Positions 54,257-63,690 are shown, counted from the first letter of the stretch. The stretch: DNA of 64,000 bases from Bradyrhizobium ivorense (GCF_900696085.1 NZ_CAADFC020000033.1:372001-436000), one strand, 5' to 3'. Notes: generated from the sequence alone by a model not told the origin. Translations and numbers: made by a program.

Positions 54257-55201
54257 TCACGCTGTCGCCTTGCGTGACCCCGAACTGCGCCGCGCCAAAA
54301 TCCGGTCGGCCTCGGTGCGCCAGTCCCCGCTGCGGGCGAATTCGGGCGATCCCTTGATCCCGAACACGCCCTCGTCGGCGAGGTCGGCGACCCAGGCCCG
54401 GCGTTCCGCCGTGCCCGATGCCGACCATGGCGTCAGCCCGGCCTCGCGCACGGTCTCCGCCACCTCGCGCACCTCGTCGGCCCGCCGCCGTCCGTGCTCG
54501 ATCACGCGCTGGAAGAAATAGGCACCCTGCTTCTCCCAGTCGATGGCGGGAAAGGTCTCCTTCAGCGAGGCGAGCACCGCATCCTCGACGCCATAGGCGC
54601 GCGCGGTCGTAAAACTCTCGATCACCATGGCCTCGAGGCCCTTGATCATGATGCTGCGGCACATCTTGACTGCCGAGGACACGCCGAGCTCGTCGCTCGC
54701 GACCTTGGCCGCAAAGCCGAGCGTCACCAGCAGCGGCGCCAGCTCGCGCGCGCCGCTGCCGCCGAGCAACAGCGGCACCTTGATGCGGTACGGCGGCACC
54801 GAGGTCATCACCGCGCCCTCGACATAGCGCCCGCCGGCGCCGTCGATAAGAGCTGCGGCGCGCTGCTTGGCGCCGGGCGACGCCGAGTTGAAATCCAGGA
54901 ACCAGGTGTCCTTCCGGATCGCCGGCGCGCAGGCCTCGGCGACCGCCACCGCCTGGCTCGCCGTCACCGCCGAGACGATGAAGTCGGCGCCGGCTGCCAG
55001 CTCGGCATGCGACCGCATCAGCTCGACCCCGATGCGAGCGGCGTGCTCGCGCAGCGACGCGCCCTGCTCGCGGTCGAGCTTGATGTCGTAGGCGGCGACC
55101 TTGATATCCTGCTTGCGCAAATCCTCCGCGAGGATGCGGCCGACCTCGCCATAGCCGAGCAGGCCGATCTGCCACCGCCGTGGATCGCTGGAGACTGTCA
55201 T
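54257..55201 (-). CDS. NAD(P)-dependent oxidoreductase with DUF1932 domain
   Basis: 314 residues. N-terminal dinucleotide fold IGLLGYGEVGRILAEDL, as in 6-phosphogluconate/3-hydroxyisobutyrate dehydrogenase relatives; the C-terminal DUF1932 domain has SSAVKMCRSIMIKGLEAM. It oxidises an unidentified hydroxy acid. The ATG at 55201 lies 51 nt after the TetR stop, so the TetR and this gene probably form one transcript. Confidence 0.83.
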   Translation of the reverse strand: MTVSSDPRRWQIGLLGYGEVGRILAEDLRKQDIKVAAYDIKLDREQGASLREHAARIGVELMRSHAELAAGADFIVSAVTASQAVAVAEACAPAIRKDTWFLDFNSASPGAKQRAAALIDGAGGRYVEGAVMTSVPPYRIKVPLLLGGSGARELAPLLVTLGFAAKVASDELGVSSAVKMCRSIMIKGLEAMVIESFTTARAYGVEDAVLASLKETFPAIDWEKQGAYFFQRVIEHGRRRADEVREVAETVREAGLTPWSASGTAERRAWVADLADEGVFGIKGSPEFARSGDWRTEADRILARRSSGSRKATA

Positions 55202-55252
55202 CAGTTCAAATCCCGTGTTGTATCGTCGAACAGTCGTCGACCGAAGACCAGG

Positions 55253-55981
55253 TCAGCGTTCGCCCTTGGCGGTGGCGAGCGCCTTGCGCCGCGCGGGTGT
55301 CGCCTGATCGAGCGGCGCGGCCTGCAGCGAGGCAGCGGTGGCGCGCACCAGCTGCTCGATGGCGTGGCCGGCATCGGCGCCGTCGGCACTGCCGCGCGAC
55401 AGGCGCGAGACGCGCTCCGGCGTCACCAGCGAATAATACAGCGCGCCGAGCAGGAAGTGGCTGCGCCAGACGATGTCGGTGCGCGGGATGTGCGGCAGGC
55501 TCTCATGGATCGCATCGATGAAGGCGTGGCTGGTGTCGTCAAAAGTCTGCGCGATGATCTTGCGCACCACCTCATTGCCCTCGGCCGACATGATGGCGCG
55601 CAGCCGCGTAAACCGCGTGCCGCCGCCGGCGAGGTCGCTGCCCGAAGTGAACGCGGGCAGCACATAGGCGCGCACGATCGCCTCCAGCCGGTCCTGCAGG
55701 TCGCGCACCCGCCGCGCGGCCGCCAGCAATTCGGAACGCCGCCGGTTCATCGGCCCGCAATGGCGGCGATAGATTTCCAGCAGCAGGCCGTCCTTGGTCT
55801 TGAAATGATAGGTCACGCTGCCGGGATTGGCGCCGGCGGCCTGCGCGATGTCGCGCACCGATACCGCATTGAAGCCGTAGGTCGAGAACAATTCCTCCGC
55901 CGCGGCGAGGATCGCCTCCCGCATGTTCGGCTTGCGTGTGCTCGCGGCCTTGACGTCGGCTTTGGCGGCTTTGCGGACCAT
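55253..55981 (-). CDS. TetR family regulator with palindrome at its start
   Basis: 242 residues. HTH in REAILAAAEELFSTYGFNAVSVRDIAQAAGANPGSVTYHFKTKD, about residues 22-60; a C-terminal TetR_C domain follows. The ATG at 55981 starts 1 nt from TTTGTAC-TATC-GTACAAA (55983-56000), a perfect operator-like dyad, so it probably represses its own transcription. It is followed by the DUF1932 dehydrogenase gene, the likely target. Confidence 0.83.
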   Translation of the reverse strand: MVRKAAKADVKAASTRKPNMREAILAAAEELFSTYGFNAVSVRDIAQAAGANPGSVTYHFKTKDGLLLEIYRRHCGPMNRRRSELLAAARRVRDLQDRLEAIVRAYVLPAFTSGSDLAGGGTRFTRLRAIMSAEGNEVVRKIIAQTFDDTSHAFIDAIHESLPHIPRTDIVWRSHFLLGALYYSLVTPERVSRLSRGSADGADAGHAIEQLVRATAASLQAAPLDQATPARRKALATAKGER

Positions 55982-55982
55982 A

Positions 55983-56000
55983 TTTGTACTATCGTACAAA
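55983..56000. promoter_or_regulatory. Probable TetR autoregulatory operator
   Basis: TTTGTAC, 4 nt, GTACAAA: a perfect 7-bp inverted repeat immediately upstream of the TetR start codon. Confidence 0.6.
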
Positions 56001-56027
56001 CGATCAGGTCGCGTCAACAAGACGGCG

Positions 56028-56933
56028 TCAGGCGAGCCTGACGTCCGGCTCGGCGCGACCGCGTGCGCTCGCCTCGAGCAGAAACGTCTTGCCGTGCTCG
56101 GGATCTGCGGCGCGCTGCGCCGCGTCCATGTCCTGCCAGGCCGAGGTCACCAGCAGGCGCGAGAAATCGCGGCCGACGAACGCCGGGCAGCTCGATTGCC
56201 TTGCCGGCACCTGCAGCGAGCGCAGGCGGCGGCCCGCGGGATCGTAGACATCGACGCAGCCGCCGCCCCAGCGCGCGTTCCAGATCAGCCCGTCGGCATC
56301 GACCACCGCGCCGTCGATCCCGCCCGTGCCTTCATGCCGGATCAACACGGCGGGCTCGCCGGCCGGCAATCCGGTCGACGCATCGAGCGGCACGCGGTAC
56401 AGCAGGTTGGTCGCGGTATCGGCGAAATAGCCGATGTCGCCGGCGGGCGAAAAGCAGATCGCGTTCGGGATGGTGATGTCGGGGTAAAGCCGCGTGATGC
56501 GGCCACGGTGCAGCGCATAGATCGCGCCGGCCGCTTTCTCCGCGCGCTTCCCCATGGTGCCGAGCCAGAACGTGCCCGACGGATGCACCCGCGCGTCATT
56601 GGAGCGCGTCAGAGCATTGTCGGCCTCGAGCGCGGCGAACAATTCCATGCGGCCGCCGGCGATCTGCCGGATGTAAAGCCCGTCCTCGGTGAGGATCAGC
56701 TGCCGCGCATCGTCGATCCGCGCCAGCGCGCTCGCCATCTTCGGCAATTCGTGGATGACCGTGCGTCCGTCGGCAAAGCGATGCTCGAACAGACGGCGCT
56801 CGCGGATGTCGAACCACCAGGCCGTGTCGGTCGTGGCATCGTAGGTGGGTCCCTCGCCGAGATGGCAGCGTTCGGCCGACAGCACCGACGTCGGCACGTC
56901 TTCCATCAAGGCATCGGCGCCGTGGTCTGTCAT
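56028..56933 (-). CDS. SMP-30/gluconolactonase family protein of galactose operon
   Basis: 301 residues. SMP-30 propeller: LGEGPTYDATTDTAWWFD (metal-binding Glu), LTRSNDARVHPSGTFWLG, and GGIDGAVVDADGLIWNARWG. It probably hydrolyses galactonolactone made by the dehydrogenase two genes upstream. It overlaps galM by 4 nt (ATGA), so translation is coupled. Last of the GntR-galactose dehydrogenase-galM-lactonase operon. The open frame to 57656 is antisense noise. Confidence 0.86.
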   Translation of the reverse strand: MTDHGADALMEDVPTSVLSAERCHLGEGPTYDATTDTAWWFDIRERRLFEHRFADGRTVIHELPKMASALARIDDARQLILTEDGLYIRQIAGGRMELFAALEADNALTRSNDARVHPSGTFWLGTMGKRAEKAAGAIYALHRGRITRLYPDITIPNAICFSPAGDIGYFADTATNLLYRVPLDASTGLPAGEPAVLIRHEGTGGIDGAVVDADGLIWNARWGGGCVDVYDPAGRRLRSLQVPARQSSCPAFVGRDFSRLLVTSAWQDMDAAQRAADPEHGKTFLLEASARGRAEPDVRLA

Positions 56934-58009
56934 GTCGATGCTCCATCCGTTGCGAAACGATAGACGATCGTGCGCCGGTAGGTCTGCCCGGGATCGAGCC
57001 GAGCCGACGGAAAATCCGGCCGGTTCGGCGTATCCGGCCAGGCATGCGGCTCCAGACATAGCGCATCCGATTGGCGGTACAGAAGCCCGCCCTTGCCGGC
57101 CGTCGAGCCGTCGAGGAAATTGCCGGAATAGAACTGCAGCCCGGGCTGATCGGTGAACAGCTCCATCACCCTTCCGCTGCGCGGCGCCTCGAGCCGGGCG
57201 GCGAAACGCAGGCCGGTGCCTGGAGCCAGGCAGAAATTGTGATCGTAGCCGCGCCCGAGCCGGAGTTGCTCGTCGTTCATCCTGATCCGCGCACCGATCG
57301 CGGTGGGCTCGCGGAAATCGAACGGCGTGCCGTCGACCGGCCGCGGCGGTTCCGGCAACGGTATAGCCGTCGCGTCGACGGCCAGGAAATGATCCGATGC
57401 GATGGTCAGCCGGTGATCGAGGATCTGGGTGCCGGCGCGGGCGCCGTCGAGATTGAAGAAGCTGTGGTTGGTGAGGTTGAGCACGGTCGGGCGATCGGTG
57501 GTCGCCTCGTAGGTCACCGACAGCTCGGTAGCGTTGCGCACGCAATAGGTGACGCGGGCTTGCAGATTGCCGGGATAGCCCTCCTCGCCATGCGGGCTCT
57601 CGCGCTCCAGCACCAGCGTCGGCTCCGGATGGTCGGTGAGCGCGGCGATCCGCCAAAGCTTCCGATCGAACCCCTGCAGCCCGCCATGCAAGCCGTTGGG
57701 GCCGTTGTTGGCGTCGAGCGTGACGGGCGTCCCGTCGAGGACAAAACGCGCGCCGGCGATCCGGTTGGCGTAGCGCCCGATCGTCGCGCCGAAGAATTTT
57801 CGTTGCGCGAGATAGCCGTCGAACCCGTCATGGCCGAGCACGATGTCGTCGCAATGCCCGTTGCGATCCGGCGTCAGCAGCGCCTGCAGCGCGGCGCCGA
57901 AGGAAAGGATCGCGGCCTCGAAGCCGTCGGCGCCGCGCAGCGTCACGCGCTCGACCAGGGTGCCGTCAGGCAGCTTGCCAAAGGGCGCGCGATCGATCGT
58001 GGCACTCAT
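56930..58009 (-). CDS. galM: Aldose 1-epimerase (mutarotase)
   Basis: 359 residues. It interconverts alpha and beta forms of galactose or glucose. Active-site features: NGLHGG and NHSFFNL carry the conserved His residues, and the LEPHAWPD region bears the catalytic Glu. The ATG at 58009 is 2 nt after the dehydrogenase stop. Its stop overlaps the lactonase start. It probably feeds the beta-anomer to the dehydrogenase. Confidence 0.92.
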   Translation of the reverse strand: MSATIDRAPFGKLPDGTLVERVTLRGADGFEAAILSFGAALQALLTPDRNGHCDDIVLGHDGFDGYLAQRKFFGATIGRYANRIAGARFVLDGTPVTLDANNGPNGLHGGLQGFDRKLWRIAALTDHPEPTLVLERESPHGEEGYPGNLQARVTYCVRNATELSVTYEATTDRPTVLNLTNHSFFNLDGARAGTQILDHRLTIASDHFLAVDATAIPLPEPPRPVDGTPFDFREPTAIGARIRMNDEQLRLGRGYDHNFCLAPGTGLRFAARLEAPRSGRVMELFTDQPGLQFYSGNFLDGSTAGKGGLLYRQSDALCLEPHAWPDTPNRPDFPSARLDPGQTYRRTIVYRFATDGAST

Positions 58010-58011
58010 GG

Positions 58012-58941
58012 TCAGTCCTCAAACGCCTCGACGACGTGCCGCCGCCCGAGCATAAAACTGTCGGCGACGAGCTGCAGCGGCGCCAGGTCGACGTCGGATC
58101 TGCCGTCGGCCGTCAGCGCGAGAAAGTGACGATAGAGCGCGGGATACTCCTCCTTCTCGGCGTCGACGATCAGCCGGCCGCCATCGCGCAATTGCCTGCC
58201 GCCCTTCAGCAGCGCCACGGGTCCGGTATCGGTCTCGCAATGGATCTCCCAGGTCTGCGGGCCGGTCTGGCGGAAATCGAACGCGGCATGAACCGGCAGG
58301 CCGTTTTGATCGGAGAGTTCGAGCTCCGCCGCAATCGGCGCCGCGCGATTGGACGGAAATATCAGCTCCGCGCTTTTGGCAAACACCGGCTCGCAGAGGA
58401 TCCGCGTCAGGATCGACAGCGCGTTGATGCCGGGATCGAACACGCCAAAGCCGCCGGGCTCGAAGATCCAGGCCTGCCCGGGATGCCAGACCCGCACGTC
58501 CTCCTTCCAGGTGATCGCCACTTTGGTGATGTTGCGGCCGGCCAGCAGGGTCCGCGCCGGCTCGACCGCGGGCGCGAACCGCGAATGCCAGCTTGCGAAC
58601 AACGTCCGTCCCGCTGCGTGCGCGGCCGCAACCAGCGGCGCGAGCTCGCTGACGGCGGTGCCCGGCGGCTTCTCCAGCAGCACATGCTTGCGCGCGGCGA
58701 GCGCGGCGGCGGCCTGCTCGCGACGCAGCTGCGGCGGCGCGCAGAGCGCGACCGCGTCGATCTCCGGACCGTCGCGCAGCAGCGCCTGCAGATCGCGGAA
58801 ATGCGGCAGGTCCGGCGACGATCGGACGGGATCGGCCACCGCGACCAGCGCAGCGCGTGACGTCCTGGCGATCGCCGGCATATGCTGGCGGCGCGCGATC
58901 TCGCCGAACCCGACGATGGCGATACGTAGCGGTTCTGTCAC
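58012..58941 (-). CDS. Gfo/Idh/MocA dehydrogenase, D-galactose/L-arabinose 1-dehydrogenase type
   Basis: 309 residues. Rossmann motif IAIVGFGEIARRQHMPAI and EKPPGTAVSEL with the catalytic Lys of this family. ASWHSRFAPAVEPAR, WKEDVRVWHPGQ and GVFDPGINALSI match the galactose 1-dehydrogenase branch. It oxidises D-galactose or L-arabinose to the 1,4/1,5-lactone with NAD(P). It lies 7 nt after the GntR gene and 2 nt before galM. Sugar assignment rests on this context and family. Confidence 0.85.
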   Translation of the reverse strand: MTEPLRIAIVGFGEIARRQHMPAIARTSRAALVAVADPVRSSPDLPHFRDLQALLRDGPEIDAVALCAPPQLRREQAAAALAARKHVLLEKPPGTAVSELAPLVAAAHAAGRTLFASWHSRFAPAVEPARTLLAGRNITKVAITWKEDVRVWHPGQAWIFEPGGFGVFDPGINALSILTRILCEPVFAKSAELIFPSNRAAPIAAELELSDQNGLPVHAAFDFRQTGPQTWEIHCETDTGPVALLKGGRQLRDGGRLIVDAEKEEYPALYRHFLALTADGRSDVDLAPLQLVADSFMLGRRHVVEAFED

Positions 58942-58948
58942 TGCGGAC

Positions 58949-59707
58949 TCATGTCTTGGATTTGCCGTCGTACAAGGCGGGATCGACCACCGCCGCGCCG
59001 TGGCGGCGGATGCCGTGGAAGATGGCTCCGGTCATCGCGGCGGCGGCATCGGCGGCACGACCGTCGGCGATCGCATCGACGATGCGCTGGTGCCAGTTCA
59101 GCACCGTCTCGCGGTCGGCCGGATCGACCGGCGCGCTGACGACGAAGGATGCGCGCAGCGCGGCCTCGATCACGCCGTCGACCGAGCGCATGAACGGATT
59201 GCCCGACGCGTTGGCGACCGCGATATGCAGCGCCAGATCGCCGTCAGTGAAGGCATCGGAATCCGACGGCTCGCGGCGCATGATCTCGACGCAGCGGCGC
59301 AGCTCGGCGATGTCCGCGTCGGTGCGGCGCAACGCGGCCAGCGCCGCCGTGCGCGGCTCGATCGCAAGCCGGATCTCGGCGAGATCGCCGAGGAACTGCT
59401 TGTCGATGCCGACGTCGAGATGCCAGGCCAGCACGTCGGCATCGAACATGTTCCAGGCATTGCGCCCGCGCACCACGGTGCCCACCCGCGCCTTGGTGGT
59501 GAGCAGGCCCTTGGCCACCAGCGTCTTGATACTTTCCCGCAGTACCGGGCGCGACACGCCAAAGCTCGACGTCAGTTCGGCATCGCCCGGCAGCCGCGCG
59601 CCCTCGGCATAGCGGCCGGCGATGATGTCGATGCCGATGCTGCGCGCCACCTCGGCGTGGTTGGAATGCGCACGCCGCGCCGGAATGATCACGAGACCGG
59701 AAGTCAT
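58949..59707 (-). CDS. GntR/FCD regulator of the galactose operon
   Basis: 252 residues. N-terminal winged HTH: GRYAEGARLPGDAELTSSFGVSRPVLRESIKTLVAKGLL; C-terminal FCD domain with several His residues that bind metal (ALHIAVAN, WHQRIVDA). Start at 59707 (MTSGLV) or 59737. First gene of the galactose operon, so it probably autoregulates and senses galactonate or a related acid. An AGTCATATAATCTTAC stretch upstream (about 59774-59789) may hold half of its site. Confidence 0.84.
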   Translation of the reverse strand: MTSGLVIIPARRAHSNHAEVARSIGIDIIAGRYAEGARLPGDAELTSSFGVSRPVLRESIKTLVAKGLLTTKARVGTVVRGRNAWNMFDADVLAWHLDVGIDKQFLGDLAEIRLAIEPRTAALAALRRTDADIAELRRCVEIMRREPSDSDAFTDGDLALHIAVANASGNPFMRSVDGVIEAALRASFVVSAPVDPADRETVLNWHQRIVDAIADGRAADAAAAMTGAIFHGIRRHGAAVVDPALYDGKSKT

Positions 59708-59905
59708 CGATCGATCGGCTGCCCCTGATCGGCTCATGCCGCAAGGATGACCACAAGTCGGCGCCAATTCCTAGTCATATAATCTTACTTTTGGTGGCGC
59801 CCGGGCTACTTTGCATGGGGTTGTTTTCGCTGGTTTGGCCGCGCCCCCCCTGCGATGACCCGCAAGCGGGAGGGGAGCAGCCAAATTCATCGCCAGATCA
59901 CCGTG

Positions 59906-60931
59906 TCAGCGCGCGGCCTCGAACCCGCCGAGCACGGCGGTCAGGTTGGCGCCGAGGATATCGGAGAGATAGCCGCCCTCCTGCACCAGCACGGTCGGCA
60001 AGCCGATCCGGGCGAGCCGCTCGCCGATACGGCGAAAACCGTCGGTGGTGACGGCAAGGCCCGCCAGCGGATCCTTTTCCGAGGCATCGAGGCCGAGCGC
60101 GACCACCAACGCCGTCGGCGCAAAGGCGCGGATCGCCCTCTCCGCCGTTGCCAGCGCCTTGATGTAATCGTCGTCGCCGGTGCCTCTGGCGAGGGGAATG
60201 TTGAGATTGGTGCCGAGACCGGCGCCGGCACCGCGCTCATGCGCATAACCCCAGACGAAGGGATAGAAGAATGACGGATCGGCGTGGATCGAAACGGTGA
60301 ACACGTCCGGCCGCTCGTAGAAGATGCCTTGCGTGCCGTTGCCGTGGTGCACGTCGACGTCGAGGATCGCGACGCGCTCGTGCCGCTGGCGCAGATGCTC
60401 GGCGGCGATCGCGCTGTTGTTGAGGAAGCAGAAGCCGCCGGCGAGATCGCGATAGGCGTGATGGCCGGGCGGACGGCACAGCGCATACACCGCGTCCTCG
60501 CCATCGAGCACCATTTGCGCCGCGCTCACCGCGACATCGCTCGACGCGCAGGCGCCGGCCCAGGTGCCGGGACCGATCGGCGCGGCAGTGTCGACCGTGT
60601 GCCACCCCAGCTTGCCGACGATATGCGTCGGATAGGTGCCGGCGTTGCGCACCGGATGCATGTTGGCGATCATCTCCGGCCCGGCATCGCCGAGCGCGGT
60701 CCAGGCGTCCCAGGCTTCGGCGAGAAAGCTCAGATATTCCGGGCTGTGCACGCGCGCCCGCGGCCCCTGCCCGAATGTCGTCGGCTCGACCAGCGTGTGC
60801 TTGCCGGCCTTCAGCCCCGCCAGCAGGCGGTCGGCGCGCTCCGGCTGCTCGGTGGTGCGCTGGACCACACCGCGGACCAGGAAGAATTGCGGATCATGGC
60901 TGCGGTGCAGATCACTGTAGACGGCCTTCAC
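59906..60931 (-). CDS. Histone deacetylase-like/acetylpolyamine amidohydrolase
   Basis: 341 residues. Zn-dependent deacetylase of the HDAC/arginase fold. RPPGHHAYRD and ILDVDVHHGNGTQ carry the active-site His pair and Zn-binding Asp/His; the second Zn Asp is in GLDASEKD. The N-terminal MKAVYSDLHRSHDPQFFLVRG resembles bacterial acetylpolyamine deacetylases (AphA-like). It probably removes acetyl groups from polyamines or acetoin-like compounds. The start is at 60931. It is divergent from a TetR gene. Confidence 0.88.
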   Translation of the reverse strand: MKAVYSDLHRSHDPQFFLVRGVVQRTTEQPERADRLLAGLKAGKHTLVEPTTFGQGPRARVHSPEYLSFLAEAWDAWTALGDAGPEMIANMHPVRNAGTYPTHIVGKLGWHTVDTAAPIGPGTWAGACASSDVAVSAAQMVLDGEDAVYALCRPPGHHAYRDLAGGFCFLNNSAIAAEHLRQRHERVAILDVDVHHGNGTQGIFYERPDVFTVSIHADPSFFYPFVWGYAHERGAGAGLGTNLNIPLARGTGDDDYIKALATAERAIRAFAPTALVVALGLDASEKDPLAGLAVTTDGFRRIGERLARIGLPTVLVQEGGYLSDILGANLTAVLGGFEAAR

Positions 60932-61061
60932 GGGACACTCCTGCTCAATCGGTAGCGTTGTAGACTATCAGCGGCAACGATGATCCGAAACACCGCCTCG
61001 ATTTCATGCTATGCCCGCATGCACGGCAGTGATTCAAACATGCAGGGGACGAATTCCGGCG

Positions 61062-61673
61062 ATGGCGCGCAGCAAGGCGGAGACCGAGGATGCGACGACC
61101 GCGCGGCGTGGCCGGCCGCGCTCCGCCGCGACCACGGCCGCGATCCTGCAGAGCGCCTACGCGCTGATGGCGAGCACCGGCCTTGCCGCCACCACCATCG
61201 ATGCGATCGCAAAACACTCCAACGTCTCGAAGATGACGATCTACAAATGGTGGCCGTCGCGCGAGGCCTTGCTGATCGATGCCTTCCTCGACCAGGCCTC
61301 GCGCGCCGTGCCGCTGCCTGATACGGGCAACCCGGTGGCCCGGATCCGCCGCCATGTTGGCACCTATGTCGAGGCATTGCAGGGCGAGTTCGGACGGGTG
61401 CAGCTCGCGGTGATCTCGGAATGCATCTCCAGGACCGGATCGGCGGAGCTGTTCTACGAGCGCTACCTCGGGCTGCGCCGCACCAAAATGCTGGAGATCA
61501 TCGCCGCCGGCCAGAAGGACGGCAGCATCGGTGCGCCCGGCGTCCCCGGCGATATCTATGACGCGATCTACGGCAGCCTGTTCTATCGCTATGTGTTCGG
61601 CATCGGGCCGTTGACGCCGGCCTATGCGCGCAATCTCGTCAATCTGGTGCTGCGGCCGCGCGCGGACGCGTGA
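61062..61673 (+). CDS. TetR family regulator
   Basis: 203 residues. HTH at about residues 20-65: ATTAAILQSAYALMASTGLAATTIDAIAKHSNVSKMTIYKWWPSRE. The C-terminal domain is a helical TetR_C type. I placed the start at the ATG at 61062; the open frame begins at 61011 without support. It is divergent from the deacetylase and convergent with the desaturase; either could be its target. Confidence 0.82.
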   Translation: MARSKAETEDATTARRGRPRSAATTAAILQSAYALMASTGLAATTIDAIAKHSNVSKMTIYKWWPSREALLIDAFLDQASRAVPLPDTGNPVARIRRHVGTYVEALQGEFGRVQLAVISECISRTGSAELFYERYLGLRRTKMLEIIAAGQKDGSIGAPGVPGDIYDAIYGSLFYRYVFGIGPLTPAYARNLVNLVLRPRADA

Positions 61674-61696
61674 TCGCGGGCTCTCTTGCTCGAACA

Positions 61697-62644
61697 TCAA
61701 GTAGTCTGCCGCTGGCGGCGAAACCAGGCCCAGGTCTCGCGCGTCACGGCGCGATAGTTGCGGCCGCGATACACGATGTGGCCATCGACGATGGCGTTCA
61801 GCTTCGGCAGCGCATGAAACGGCACCGTCGGATAGGCATGGTGCTCGACATGGTAGGGCATATTCCAGGCGAACCACTTCATGACCCTGCCGGTCATCGT
61901 GGTGCGGGTGTTCTCGAACGCGCTCCGCGTCCGCTCGCACCCGGTGTGCTCGGCATAGAGATACGGACGCAGGATGAGCTGGCCGGCCAGCAGTGGCACG
62001 ATCCACACCCAGAGCAGGATCGCGCTGTGCAGCACCAGCGACGCCGCCAGGAGCAGCAGATAGCCCGCAAGATAGAGCCTTGCTTCCAGCACGATCGATC
62101 CGCGCTTGGCTTGCGGAATCCACGGCACGATCACCTGTCCGGTGATCGCATGCCGCAGCATCAGCCGGATGCGGACCAGCACCTGCAACAGCCCCGAATA
62201 GGCGATCGCGAGCTGCGTATCCGATTTTGGCTTGGGGCCGACAATCAGCTCCGGATCCTTCTCGGGATCCTGAGTGTAGCGATGATGGTCCCAGTGGAAC
62301 AGGCGGTAGTATTCATAAGGCAATCCGATCATGAACGCGGAGAGATTGCCGACGGCGAGATTGAGCGCATGGCTGCGGAACGCCGTCTTGTGCGCGGTCT
62401 CATGCACCACCATGAACAGGAACGCGACGAAATAGCCCTGCACGGCGATCAGCGGCACGGCCCACGCCAGGCCGTAGCGCGACGCGACCAGCCAGATCAG
62501 TGCGCCGACGATCGCGATCATACCGTAGTGGCTCGCCGCGCGCACCGCGCCTGAAAAGTTCGACTTGACCGACAAATCGCGCACATCAGCGGCGCTCAGC
62601 GGCTTCAGGCGAGGTCCGCCGTCATGGGTCTCTGCGATGCTCAT
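61697..62644 (-). CDS. Fatty acid desaturase family protein
   Basis: 315 residues. Membrane-bound di-iron enzyme. Three His boxes: HETAHKT, HWDHHRY and HVEHHAYP. It inserts a double bond or hydroxyl into a fatty acyl or related lipid substrate. The start at 62644 is 14 nt after the MetX-like gene's stop, so the two form an operon. The exact lipid is unknown; a ketolase/hydroxylase on carotenoids is a possible alternative because such enzymes share the boxes. Confidence 0.86.
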   Translation of the reverse strand: MSIAETHDGGPRLKPLSAADVRDLSVKSNFSGAVRAASHYGMIAIVGALIWLVASRYGLAWAVPLIAVQGYFVAFLFMVVHETAHKTAFRSHALNLAVGNLSAFMIGLPYEYYRLFHWDHHRYTQDPEKDPELIVGPKPKSDTQLAIAYSGLLQVLVRIRLMLRHAITGQVIVPWIPQAKRGSIVLEARLYLAGYLLLLAASLVLHSAILLWVWIVPLLAGQLILRPYLYAEHTGCERTRSAFENTRTTMTGRVMKWFAWNMPYHVEHHAYPTVPFHALPKLNAIVDGHIVYRGRNYRAVTRETWAWFRRQRQTT

Positions 62645-62658
62645 GATCGTCCCATCGG

Positions 62659-63690
62659 TCAGCGTTGCAGGAGCGCCGAGATCTCGGCGTTGATGAAGGC
62701 GCGGTCCGCGGCGTTGTTGACCGGATTGCCGGCGCGGTGGCCGTGGATCGATGGGATCGCGTGCAACGCAGCCGAGCGCGCATTGACCAGGCGGCCGAGC
62801 TCGTCCTCGTTGTTGCGCATGTCGAAGTAGCGGTCGGTACGCCCGGGCATCAGCAGCATATGCGCGCTGATCGCTGCGAGCGCGCGATCGAAGTCGCCGC
62901 CGAATTCATCGCAGCGGCTGATGTCGCCAGCTTGCCAGATCGCAATCTGCGCCAGCAGGTCGTTGGCATCGCGCCGCGCGAACGTCGTGTCCCACGAGCC
63001 GGCGAGGTAGTCCTCGAGAGATGTGAACCCAGCCTCGCGCCAGACTTCCTCGCGATAGAACTCGTGCGACATCGCCCAGCCGGCATAGACGCGCCCCATC
63101 GCGCGAAAGCCCGCCGTCGGCTTGGCGACGAAGCGGCCATCTCGATAGGCGGGATCGGCGGTCAGCGCTGATTTCACGCCTTCGAGGAACACATGGTTGT
63201 ACGGCGAGCATCGCGCGCTGCCGCAGACCACCGCCGCGCGCTCGACCATCTCGGGGTGGCGCGCGGCCCAATGATAGGCCTGCATGCCGCCCATCGACCA
63301 GCCATAGACCAGCGCGAGCTTGGTCACGCCGAACCGCTCGACCAGCAGCCGCCGCTGAACGGCAACGCCGTCGTAATAGCTGAAGGCGGGAAACCGCGCC
63401 GCGCCCAGCATGTCGCGCGAATTCGACGGCGAGGATGACAGGCCGTTGCTGAACTGGTTCGCGATGACGATGAAGTAGCGGTCGGGATCGAGCGCCCCAC
63501 CCCTCTGCACCAGCCATTCGATGTCGGCATGCTGGGCGGAGAAGGACGTCGGATACAGGATGACGTTGTCCTTGGCCGCGTTCAGCGTGCCAAACGTCTT
63601 GTACGCCAGTTTGAGCCGCGGGAACACGGCGCCGCCCTGCAGCGTGACGTCACCGGCTTCGAAGATCTCGTAATCGCGTGGCGCGGTCAT
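62659..63690 (-). CDS. MetX-like alpha/beta hydrolase (homoserine acetyltransferase superfamily)
   Basis: 343 residues. The nucleophile elbow is YGWSMGGMQ; the Asp site is in MPGRTDRYF and the His in IHGHRAGNP. Homoserine O-acetyltransferases share this fold, but key homoserine-binding features are not obvious, so it may be a different acyltransferase or hydrolase. I chose the ATG at 63690; the open frame runs to 63777 without support. First gene of an operon with the desaturase. Confidence 0.8.
   Translation of the reverse strand: MTAPRDYEIFEAGDVTLQGGAVFPRLKLAYKTFGTLNAAKDNVILYPTSFSAQHADIEWLVQRGGALDPDRYFIVIANQFSNGLSSSPSNSRDMLGAARFPAFSYYDGVAVQRRLLVERFGVTKLALVYGWSMGGMQAYHWAARHPEMVERAAVVCGSARCSPYNHVFLEGVKSALTADPAYRDGRFVAKPTAGFRAMGRVYAGWAMSHEFYREEVWREAGFTSLEDYLAGSWDTTFARRDANDLLAQIAIWQAGDISRCDEFGGDFDRALAAISAHMLLMPGRTDRYFDMRNNEDELGRLVNARSAALHAIPSIHGHRAGNPVNNAADRAFINAEISALLQR

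Noticed and set aside
59774-59789. AGTCATATAATCTTAC as the operator of the galactose GntR
   Set aside because: Only one half fits a dyad. It may simply be the -10 region, so I mention it only in the gene entry.
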